Shown here: positions 37,501 to 47,469 of the stretch, in pieces
Position numbering within the stretch: position 1 is the first letter of the stretch
Layout: the number at the start of each line of letters is the position of its first letter
The notes under the pieces: generated by a model
Told to the model about the DNA's origin: nothing
The model's database searches: none
What the model saw: only the letters and a program-made list of their open reading frames with translations
Origin: Thuidium tamariscinum
Lineage: Eukaryota; Streptophyta; Bryopsida; Hypnales; Thuidiaceae
Direction of reading: 5' to 3'
Length of the DNA: 64,000 nt
Assembly (NCBI GenBank): GCA_947034885.2
Contig: OZ019759.1
Location: 14,262,501 to 14,326,500 of the forward strand
Program-made: the position numbers and the translations under genes

Positions 37501-37852
37501 TTTTGAAAAATTGAGCTACTCTATATACTATCTTCCTATTTTACTTACATGATATTTTCGGACTGTGATACAAGTGTTTGACATTTTTTAGGGTATGGAC
37601 AAACTAAATCCTAAAATATGTATCATAGGCTTTGAAGGCCTTAGTCTTCATCAAATTAAACTTTAAACGGAAAGAAGTAAATTTTCAGTGAAATCATTGT
37701 CATAGGTGACACGATCATAGGTCACAATTATTGGTGACACGGTAATAGGTCACACGGTCATAGGTCCTAAATTTAAGTATAAACAAAAAAAAAATTGAAA
37801 AACAATAATTTTACCCAAAAAATTTGCAAATATCTGGTTTGGAGGCTTCCTG

Positions 37853-37890
37853 CTCACAGGCTCGCCGCTCCACGCTCGCACGCTAGCGTC
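37853..37890. repeat. subterminal GCTCACAGGCTC box, left end of element 2
   Basis: GCTCACAGGCTCGCCGCTC followed by CACGCTAGCGTCGTTGGAAG mirrors the right-end box of element 1, including the adjoining GTTGC. It is a likely transposase-binding subterminal repeat. Confidence 0.55.
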
Positions 37891-37898
37891 GTTGGAAG

Positions 37899-40800
37899 TT
37901 GCAAAAGAATTGGGAATTATTAGTAAAGAAGTATCCAGGGTGTGACTTTGGTAAGTTTACACCATGCCTTTCAAAGGATGTAAAAAAAGGTTTGTCAACT
38001 TGGGTCATTTTGTATGATCCTTGTCAAAAGGAAATGTGTATTAATCTAGGAAAGTCATTTAACTTGTCTAACTTTGAGATACATCTTCAACCCAAGTTAT
38101 CTCTCAAATGTGGAGTTTCCATTTAGAAATCAAAGTATGAGATGGATTTATTGGAACAAAGGAGAGTGATTGAGTTTAAGTTGAAAGCTGCTACAACTGC
38201 TGAACTTACTGAATTGAAGAAGAGATCTTGGATAGTGAAGCATTCTTCACAAGGTAACTATATCATTTCCCTTGGTTTTAGATAGTTTATATGATTTCAT
38301 ATTGTATGATTTTAATGAAGGTTTTTTGTCATTTTTCAGGGGTTGTAATGATTGATGAGAATAATTGGAGATGCACAATATGTGACTACAAGGGAAAGTT
38401 TGGACAAGGAGACACAATTGGTATTTACATGAAAGGAGCACAATATATACAATCAATGAAAAACAAGGATGTTGTTGGTGTGGGAGGTAATCAACTTACC
38501 ATTGTTGCCTCTTTAGCAAAAGGGGTCAGATCAGGTGTAGCTGAGTATCCTTCATCTTTTACCCCTAATCCCATTGATATTCTACATGATGTGTTATTGA
38601 ATTACATTGAAATTTTTTTTTGGCATGGATTCTACAACAAGTCATTAGTCATAATGAATGAGGTGGTAGATTGTAGCTTGTTACTAAATGATCTTCATGT
38701 TGGAACATTGTGGTATCTTGACCCACATTATTCTCAATGTATAAAGAAAAATGATGAAACTCTTTACATCAAAGGGACATTTAGGCATGTTGATTGTACC
38801 ATCATGTTTTGTAACATGTGTCCCTTAATCCCAAAACTAGCTGACTTTAGAAAAAGATGTATGCGTTCAAATGATGGAGTAGTTCCTAGAGGAGAACGAT
38901 TTATAGAACAGGGTATACATTTTGAATATCTTCAACATGAAGAATTGATTACTTCAGCTAGGAAGTCGAAGAAGAGAGATGATGTTCATAGTGGCCAAGT
39001 TTTTATGTTGAATTTGGCTTTGATTAGAGCAAAAACAGCCAATCAATATCTTCAGCATATATCGAAGACTACTTTGATTGAAGGCTCACTTCCTGAAATA
39101 GCAGAGCTTCTTAAAAAGGCTGTAGATTGTAGAGTTTTTTATAAAAGGTCCACTTTATATAATCTTTTGTTTGATACAACTTCCAATTTGCTATCTTTTC
39201 ACAAACATGGTGGGAATGGTCATGGAAAGAGGTACCATCCAAGCACTGTGAAATTATTTGAAGTAGTCTACAATTTTGGAGGGGCCTCTACACATAATTT
39301 TCTTCCTTCTAATTTGTTACGTCCAATTATAAATACTAGCCAAAAGATATATAAAAGTGAGGGATTTTTGTACAAAGTTGGTCTAAATGAAGAGACATTT
39401 ATTCACTTGTCATCAATACTAACAAAGTGTAAAGAGAAACTTGGAATTTTAGGTCCCATTCCTTTTGAATGCTCTGAAGATGAGACTACTTGTATTGCAC
39501 TAGCAACTCTCAATAGGTGTAATGACTTCATTGATGGTTTTTGTGGAACCAAAGCTTCTTTAGAGACTCTTCATAAATGTTCATTCGATCCAAAACCATC
39601 AGCTGCCAACTTTGAGTCAATTACTAATGCATTTTCAAGCTTGAAGGTTGGTACCATGTATTGTGTACTAGTAGCAAATCCCTTGGTAAAAGGAATGCCT
39701 AGATTGATTTATGGAATATTAACCACATGCAACAAGTTTGATGCTGCCCAGGTTAAGTTGCAATAGATGTACATTGTAGCTTTGCATAAGAAGCATCTAG
39801 AGGTGTCTGTTGGTCCTCTTAGGGGGCATGCAAGTGATGGTGATGCAAGGAGGAGAAAATTGATGTTGGAGAGCATTTGCAAAGGTACATTTGGACTGAA
39901 TGCAAATGGATTTTTAATGAAGTCAGAGGTTGTTGATGGACATCCATTAATCATGGTATAAGATTCAATACATGTGGGTAAGAAACTTTGAAATTCTTTG
40001 TTGAGTTATAGAAGAACAATATTTGAGGTCATTTTTTGGCTTGTAAAAACCATTTGCAATTGGTGATGGAATTGTTTTCTAGAGATGAGCATGGTTTGTT
40101 GGATGAAGATATAAATGTAAAGGACAAACAAAATTATCCAACGGTACAACGTATTTCATTTCCTAAGGTTAGGGCATGTCTAGAAAAATTACATGCTGGA
40201 ATAGTTGTAAGAGGGTTTTTTAAGAAGGAATGTGTATTGGGCACAATCATTCATTTAGAAGTGTAATGGGCATTTTTAGAGATTTTCTATGGAAGTGGAA
40301 CAATGTATGAGAGGGTAAAACTTGCTTCATTTGTCACTCATATGCTTTATTATGGAACTGAGTACATTCTTCATCAAAAGCATGGTCATACCATTGGAGG
40401 CAATTGGATGAGTAGAGAGACTCGCACTGATTGCCTTATATCATGTCATGCAGTTGTTAATTATGTTAGAATGATGAGAAATGATTATCTTCATTTGTCA
40501 TGCCCATTAAGTAATATTAGTTCAAATTGTTGTGAAGATTTTTTTTCCCTTCTTGGGCAGCAGGTGAAGAACAAACACACATGTTCAGTTGGAGAAGCTA
40601 TTGAAAGATGCTCTCACATTGGTAGAACTGAACAAATCAAATATTTTGATGATGGAATATCATTTACTCAATCTCAACGAAGGAAGAATATTTGGTGGTT
40701 ATCAAATGCTCAAGTAGCAGGTTCTAACTTGTGTGATTATGTTTCAGTGACTAATGAAAATCTTAAGAAGGCTTGGTGTGAAGGTATTGTCATAGCACAT

Positions 40801-41760
40801 AATAGGGCTGAGAGGGTTGCCATGAAGGAAATACTCCAAACATCAAGGAAATGGACTAACCCTTGTCCTCCTTCTTTTAGTCATGAGTCATTAGTTCCTA
40901 ATTCACATGAAAATTGTATTGAAAAAATTAGCAATGATATTGTTGATGATGGACCTCTTAGAGAAGCCATAGTAGTCTTGCAATCAATATTGTTGCATAC
41001 TGAGCAAAGAAATTGTTTAGATAGTAGGATGTTGAATGAAGGTTCAAAAAACATTTCAAAACATTCTTCTACTATTGAAGTACCAAGTAAAGGTCAAGTA
41101 TATAAAATGAGATTAATTTCTGAATTAAACATACACTCTCTTGAGAAGTTGCCCTTAGATAGGTTGAGGCGTGTAAAGTATAAAACTACAAATTTAGATG
41201 TTTATGTGCATGATGATGATCAAGTACATATTGGATTGTTTGATGATGTAGGACTTTTGTTTGATGAAGGGAAAGGGAAGTTGGTATGGCATATTGGTAG
41301 GGTGCAGAAAATAGTCAAGGCTGTTGGAGAAAAAGGAGCTCAAGTGGATTATGTACGAAATGTTTCACTATCTGATGAGAGAATTAGTATCTTATCTAAG
41401 TACTACAAGCACATTGCAAGATTGCAGTATACATATGGAAGTTATGAAGGAGCTGAATGTGACTTTATTGGTTTGGAGAGTATTGTATGCCTTGTCACAG
41501 TAGTCATTGATGTAGATAATGATGTTTATACATTGGTTGTAGAGGATTGTGATGCTTTGAACAAATATGTCGATTGTGAGATGAAGCGTAGAGGCTTATG
41601 TAGTGGAGTTAGAAGTAGGGAGGAGTGTATTACATCTGTAATTGCTACACCTCCTTCCAAAAGAGGGAGACCTCGAAAGGACCTTGTAGTATTATCAAAT
41701 ACTACTATGACATCTACTTCTAATACTCCCGTTAGGCGCTCTACAAGATTAATAAAATAG
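37899..41760 (+). pseudogene. P-element/THAP9-like DDE transposase, decayed
   Basis: Coding blocks are 37,899-38,253, intron 38,254-38,339 (AAG|GTAACT ... TTTCAG), 38,340-40,030 and 40,036-41,760. The order of motifs fits the P-element superfamily. RYHPSTVKLFEVVYNFGG is followed by CSEDETTCIALATLNRCNDF then IDGFCG (first acidic site). DSIHVGKKL then a HLQLVMELF segment (39,962 on) corresponds to the DPPHLLK-type second site. NCCEDFFSLLGQQVKNKHT (about 40,527) holds the acidic residue expected last. The C-terminal 250 residues are a charged region ending in a basic RRSTRLIK. There are in-frame stops at 39,764-39,766 (TAG), 39,959-39,961 (TAA), 39,989-39,991 (TGA) and 40,264-40,266 (TAA), one in the 5' exon, and one frame change near 40,025. 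Hence it is inactive. A THAP domain is not visible. Confidence 0.5.
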
Positions 41761-43207
41761 CTCTTTCAAATTTTCTTCATATACATTATGAAGATTTTTT
41801 TTAATAAATATGCAATCCAGAATTTTTTGTAGCTATTTTATTTAATTTTGTCTTCACCCAACATTTTGGTCATTTTAATTCCATTTTATTTTTACAAAAG
41901 CCATCCTTTAAGCTGTTTTAATGCCAATGATCCCTACATATAATATAAGAGTTGTGTACCTGGGCTTTGAACTGTTACAAATTCTGACCCCTTTAGCTCT
42001 TTCTAGAAATTTTTGGAAGGGAAGCCTACATCACTACCTAGTGTCTGAATGGATGGTAAGAAAATCCACTTTTAAATTGTTTTATTAGTTGGAAGACTCT
42101 CTTTCATGCAAATTGGAACAATACTAGGCCATAGGCATGTAGTAGATTTGTTGCAAATTTTAGCCATTTTCATTTCCTCGGTTGTTCTGACTTTGAAAAA
42201 GGCATCTAGAATTGTTCTTTTTTTGTTTAGAAACGCTATTATATTTCTAAAAGAGTCGACTTGCGCTTGCAGGTATTTAGTCCAATTATTGGATAGTGGA
42301 AAGAGTGTGTTGTTGTCATATTGATCTTTGGCGAGGTCAATTGACAACCACAATGGGGTGAACGATGACGCATGAATTCTAGCTGTGCAATGATGAAAAC
42401 CATAGTCCAAGGAGCCTATTCCTTTTCTGAAGGAGGATATTCTTGAAACACTTGCTCATCCTTGTATATAAGGAAACTTCTAAAAGATGTTCAAGCAATT
42501 TGATTGCAGGCAACTCCTCATTGACAAGGTTCTAAGTCAGATGCGTAATGAATCTGTCTAAATTTTAAGGCAAATTTTGTCCAACTTAAGATAGCAAGGA
42601 ACTCTCTCCTTTCTACATTTCTTGTTTTTGCATCAATCCATTAAAGTGGACCCTGCCCTCTCTCCTTCATTGAACTAAAGTAGTTGCTTCGGTAATTGCC
42701 TGGGAGTGGATTGGATTGCTTCCACTAGTAAAGGTATTTCCTGTTTCTAGAGCATAAGGTTGGGAGGTAATCTAAGATTTTGCATTTGTAAAGCTCTCTT
42801 GCAATAAGCTCATGATTTGGTAATCTTCTAAAATGTGCATTATGTTCAAATTGTTTGAAGAAGCCTTATGCTTGTGACAAAGAAGAGTTCAAAATGTAGG
42901 GAAGATCCTATAACGATTAGGCAATTACAAAGCAATATATTAGTGCTGTTTCTATTTGGAGGGGATGCCTGAGGTCTATCCATATTTGTAATTTTAGTAA
43001 TACAAATTCATCCATGTATATTGGCAGCTTTTCTTAGACTACCTTTCTCCAACACCTCTATCCACTTTTCTTAATATCAAATCAAAATAAGAGGCTCAAA
43101 AACTGCTCATTTAAAGAGTTGATCTGCCTTTTTCATGTATTTCCTTAGATGGAAATACTTTAAGCATATTTTTCAATCCAAGAGAAATAGAACATTTGGT
43201 CTTCTAG
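41761..43207. other. non-coding interior of element 2 with a weak minus-strand remnant
   Basis: A minus-strand frame at 42,072-42,410 (112 codons, with TARIHASSFTPLWLSIDLAKD) and coding-like patches up to about 42,950 suggest an old protein-coding fragment. The style is reminiscent of the 3' part of a non-LTR retroelement, but I cannot assign it. The rest is AT-rich with no clear features. Confidence 0.25.
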
Positions 43208-43489
43208 GACTTGTAGAATTATGAGAGTTTGGACATGAGTATCATTGAAGAGCGTTGTGAGATTCTCGACAGGTTATTCAATGATCCTTACATGAGGGGC
43301 AGAGTTGCACCCACCATTGGGCCGCTAGAGTTGGCCATTGTCAAGAGTGGTGTGTTTGCTCATCTAATGGACCAGTTTGTAGGTGAAAAAGCAATTGGAG
43401 CAAGTCAATACAAGACACCACGTTGCATTACCAATCCCGCGTCCTTGAAGCTTCTAAAAGACAACACAATCTCAACTACTTTTAGCTGA
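43208..43489 (+). pseudogene. GH3: captured C-terminal exon of a GH3 acyl-acid amido synthetase
   Basis: An acceptor-like TTCTAG precedes a frame that encodes the end of a GH3 protein. The diagnostic segments are RVAPTIGPLELAIVKSGVF, then HLMDQFV and ASQYKTPRCI, matching the GH3 C-terminal pattern SIGPLEIRVV...LMDY...INQYKTPRC. It stops at TGA 43,487-43,489. GH3 enzymes conjugate auxin or jasmonate to amino acids and are about 600 residues long. Only about 90 residues are here, so the adenylation active site is absent and no enzyme can be made. A stop shortly after the acceptor in the same frame shows decay. The fragment lies inside element 2, so it is most simply a host exon picked up by the transposon. 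Confidence 0.75.
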
Positions 43490-44640
43490 GAATTTCTATT
43501 GGAGTTGCACGCAGCGTGGCACCTTTGTCAAATATTATCGAATGAAACTGTATAGCTTTTCAACCAATCAAGATTGAGGTTTCATTTCCACTTGCACGTA
43601 TACTTAAAAATGAGTCACTACTGGTGGGTTAATTAAATTAAAGAAACTTGTAGTTTTGGAGGAACAATTTTCAAAACTTAGGGTTACCAAAATGGAAAAG
43701 AGACAGAAATAGGACACCAAGAAGTATTGGCAAGCTCCTAAATCCCATTTACTTCCTTTTTTCTAATCAAATGCAAATTAGCATTTACCACTAGATGTAT
43801 GAAGACGATTTTTGAATCACAAAAGTAGGTGATATCTTCATACATGAATTTGGAAGAGTTCTTGAAGATTGCCATTGTGCCATACAACAAGTTTAGTCTA
43901 ACAATGAGAGCCTCTAATGATGGAAGTGGCTACTTCAAAGCCCACCATATTATAGACAAATGTTGTGATAGGATGAATGATGGTGAAGTACATGGTTTGA
44001 GTTGAAGCACTCATTGAATACAATTTTGAAATTTTGAACAATGTAGATGAAGAAGCCTTGGAATCCTCCTGCTACAAAAAGGCAAATTGTATGTGTTTTT
44101 TTCAAATTTTGCGGTGTACTTCTTTCACACTAAATTTGATTTGCATGTTTTGGCACTGCATACTACTATAATCCTTATATAAGATACACCAAAAGTGTGA
44201 TTTTAGATACTATTGCACATGTTTTAACCGAATAATTGTTGAACCTCGTTTGTCAATGGATAAAGTGAATTCCTACCTTAATTCTAATTTCAACATTCTC
44301 CTAAGATTGTTCTAAGCCAACTTTGCTTTACCATTCTATGAGTGAATGGAATGACAATGGAAATGTAAAGAAAAAATAAAGATTTCTTTTTGATATCAAA
44401 TTCACTTTAACCTACATTATTGGATTCCATGTATGAGTCTTCACAATTTGATGCAAGCCAAAAACCATAGTAGAATTTTTTTTAATTCTGAATTACTATA
44501 TCATTTATTTATATCAATTTAGAATTATAAGTAATGCAAATCCCTACTCTATTGTTACAAAGTTGAAAATTACATAATGATAGCATGCTAAAATATAAAT
44601 AAATAAAAGTAATACCCTTCTTAAAAATAGTGGTTGGTCA
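43490..44640. other. AT-rich interior of element 2
   Basis: This probably includes 3' flanking sequence of the captured GH3 exon (43,490 onward). A short coding-like patch near 43,850-43,980 (starting MNLEEFLKIAIVPYNKF) is interrupted and not assignable. Nothing else is recognisable. Confidence 0.3.
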
Positions 44641-44658
44641 CACCCAGGGTTTCTATTT

Positions 44659-44729
44659 TGTGAGCCTGTGAGCGTGAGCTTGTGAGCCTGTGAGCCTGCG
44701 AGCCTGTGAGCCTGCAAGCCTGCAAGCCT
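44659..44729. repeat. subterminal GTGAGCCT tandem repeat, right end of element 2
   Basis: About eight copies of an 8-10-bp unit (GTGAGCCT, GTGAGCGT, GCAAGCCT) stand in a row. This is the complement of the left-end GCTCACAGGCTC boxes in elements 1 and 2. Confidence 0.65.
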
Positions 44730-44952
44730 ATACAATTATTTGAATATTCCATCTAAAACTTTTGGCCAAATTTGATTAACTTTGGTAAATTTTAGTGGCT
44801 ATTATCGTAGAACTATTATCATGGACCTATTACCGTGGTCCCTTGAATAATTTTGTTTTACCATTTATTGTACTTTGCTAGATTTTATGAAGAAAAAAAA
44901 TTAGTGACTAATTATAATATTTTTGAAATCAAATGAGGTTATTTCACAAATT

Positions 44953-45226
44953 TAGATTTTTGTGAACACTCTCCTTAGTTTTGCTTCTTAGTATCCTTTG
45001 GCACCGAGGGGAGTCCCATAGCTCCGATTAAAAAAAATTCTTTTTTCCCCCACAATTGTGGAACTCCCCTCGGCTCCGAGGGGAGTCCTTTGGCCAAAAA
45101 AAAAAAAAAAAAAAAAAAAAAACTTTTTTTTTTTTTGCAATAATAATTTTATTGGAGCCGTGGGACTCCTCTCGACGCCGAGGGGTACTAAGAAGAAAGA
45201 CCAAGGAGAGTGTTCACCAAAATCTA
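44953..45226. mobile_element. foldback element with A27/T13 centre
   Basis: The outer inverted arms match over about 80 bp: TAGATTTTTGTGAACACTC, then CTTCTTAGTA, then CGAGGGGAGTCCCA on the left and their complements on the right. A second inner inverted repeat (CTCCCCTCGGCTCCGAGGGG) lies near 45,063-45,083. A run of 27 A (45,096-45,122) and one of 13 T (45,124-45,136) stand near the middle. It has no coding capacity. It resembles the G/C-rich hairpins at 19.6-20.8 kb in design but not in sequence. Confidence 0.65.
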
Positions 45227-45459
45227 GCAAAGCTTGATAAGTATTGTTTCAAGATGATAAATAAACAACCATTGAATCAAGAAAAAAGAAATGAATCCCT
45301 TCATTGGATGAACAAGAGGATAATGAGTCAACTAATCAATAATCTTGTGTAACAAAGTTCATTCTTTACAAAAGTAATCCCTATCAATCAAATATTTAAA
45401 AAAAAATCTTAACAAGTTCTATTATTGATACATTAAGACAAAACTGTAAGTACCTACAT

Positions 45460-45800
45460 TAGGGTTGTGCGGACTCTACGACTTTTGTAAAATTACGTCC
45501 AAAATCCGGACGTCCGGACGTAGCGGGCGCAACAAACGTTGGGTAAAAACGGCGGACGGCGATTTTACTGGCAAACGGGCTATTGGATGGCGAGTTTACT
45601 GGCGGACAGGGAAGCGGGACGGACGGGGGGTGGATGGATTTGCATGGATGGCGGGCAGATGGTGTGTATTTTGGTGGTTGCCGGGAGGACGACTGGTTTT
45701 AGGGCAGACGCAATGCGGACAAGGCAAGCATACACGGACGCCATGGCGGACGGGTGGTCCGTTGGCAGATGGCAAACGACGGACCCCTTTTTATTTTTCA
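45460..45800. other. GC-rich island with GGCGGACG motifs
   Basis: The composition jumps to G-rich, with repeats of GCGGACGG / GGCGGAC / GGATGGCG. It begins after TAGGGTTGTGCGGAC, which resembles a hAT-type terminus, but I could not find the matching end. Two overlapping plus-strand frames exist and read as low-complexity Gly/Arg sequence, so I do not call a protein. Confidence 0.35.
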
Positions 45801-45873
45801 TCCTTCAACCTCAGGTCTTAGGGGGGCTCATAGTGTCCTTTAACATTCACATATTTATTGGGATTCAGGTTCG

Positions 45874-46115
45874 TGTACCTACAACGTCCTAAGCGAATAT
45901 TTAAACATTTCAATGTTTCTTTAGGTTCCCATTCATGAACCTACAACCCCTTAACCACACATCTAAACATTTCAATATTGAAATTGAATTAGGATTTGTG
46001 AACCTACAACCCCTTAACCACACATTTAAACATTTCAGTATTGAAATTGAATTAGGATTTGTGAACCTACAACCCCTTAGGGCTTAGGCAAATATTTAAA
46101 CATTTTAACCCCTAA
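45874..46115. repeat. 63-bp tandem repeat
   Basis: GAACCTACAACCCCTTAACC recurs at 45,937, 46,000 and 46,063 (shorter at its 3' side), giving an exact 63-bp period. A diverged unit precedes at about 45,874. Each unit contains a short inner palindrome, TTTCAATATTGAAA. Confidence 0.75.
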
Positions 46116-47469
46116 AGGACCAACATGCGTTTTTTGGCCATATAGAAATTTTGGGCAGGTACGTGTGATTAGAAATTTGAATATTTTGGGCTGAAATTTT
46201 AATAGAAGGTAGGGGTGAGGAATATCTTCATGTGTACCAAATTTCATGACATTTGGAGATATGACTCAAAAGTTATGGCCTAATATGTTGCTTTTTTTCG
46301 TAACTGGGCAATTCAGGCAGATCAGAAAAAATCACTTTTTTAAAAAATGAAAATTTTAAACTGGTTTTCTACATTTATATATAAGTGGAAAGCTTTGAAT
46401 CATTCCATTTCAATCAAAGAGTCAAAAGTTATGAGGTTTTTTGGTTTGCGGGCAGTAATGGATTCTCCACTATCAAAGAAACTTCGAAGTTGTTTATTTC
46501 ACTCAATTTTCAATATTTTTGTAAAAAAATAAAACCCTAGGATGTACATTGATTATTACAACATTACAACCATTGGGATTGTAAGGCCATATTCAATAAA
46601 ATGAGACAAACGGAAGTCTCATTTTAAATCTCCTCTAAATTTAGTAAACAAAAAAGCTCATTAAATTGAGACATCTGATAAATTGAGACAATTCAATAAA
46701 TTGAGATGGCCATATATTAGGAAAATGTAACAATTTATGATTGTTCTAAACAAAATAACAACAATTGCACATATGCAAAATGGACATAAACACCCAATAC
46801 GATACAAACTTGAACTTCTTCAAAGAATCTTTCAATTTATTATTTTGTACACTTTCATGTTTATAATGAATTCATCATGAACGACCACCTTAAGGAATTG
46901 AAAATTTGCAATAGAAATAAACGTATACATAGGAAACACAAAGCTGAAGATCATGAATGCCATTCTTGAAATGAAATAATTAATCATAGAGATTAAAAAA
47001 AGAAAGTGAATGCAAACATTTTTGACAACACATGTCATAAACAAATAGTTCACTATAATCGAATGCTAAATGCAATACGAGAACATCATAAAGACAAAAA
47101 AAGATACATTAATAATACATCATCTAGGCTTAGAGCCCAATCATTTTTTATTCATAATGAACAACATATAACACACATGCATCTCAAAATAGATGGTATG
47201 AAGACACTATGAAAAAATTGCTCACTATTTCTACTTCTAACCAAAACACTTGTTTTAAATTTTAAGTTTTTAAAATTTTAAAATTTTTTGATATACGAAT
47301 ATATAAATAAAAAAATAATGCTCTAGCAGATCTAGCCTACAACCCTCTAAAAGTCATATAAATATAAATGATACTATTTTCAAGAAAATAATATATAAAC
47401 GAACACACAAACACAGGAATTCATAAATACTCCTACTAACCTACTTCAATAAATATGAACTAATCATCC
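46116..47469. other. AT-rich sequence, no gene
   Basis: No gene is seen. A few near-repeats of TAAATTGAGACA occur around 46,600-46,710. It forms the 3' flank of the DUF7869-type gene. Confidence 0.35.

Larger units (their letters stand above)
37699..44842 (+). mobile_element. P-element-like transposon with captured GH3 exon (element 2)
   Basis: The left end has about four repeats of the ACGGTAATAGGTCAC / ACGGTCATAGGTCC type (37,699-37,768), then a GCTCACAGGCTC...GCTAGCG box (37,853-37,890). The right end is the mirror image: a GTGAGCCT box (44,659-44,729), then three units such as GGACCTATTACCGTGG (44,803-44,842). The interior holds a decayed transposase (37,899-41,760), a degraded minus-strand remnant and a GH3 C-terminal exon. 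The shared end design ties it to element 1 (5712-14,375). Boundaries are approximate, as no target duplication was found. Confidence 0.55.

Noticed and set aside
45465-45892. Two overlapping Gly/Arg-rich frames on the plus strand
   Set aside because: Open only because of G-rich low-complexity sequence; no domain and both frames look alike in composition.
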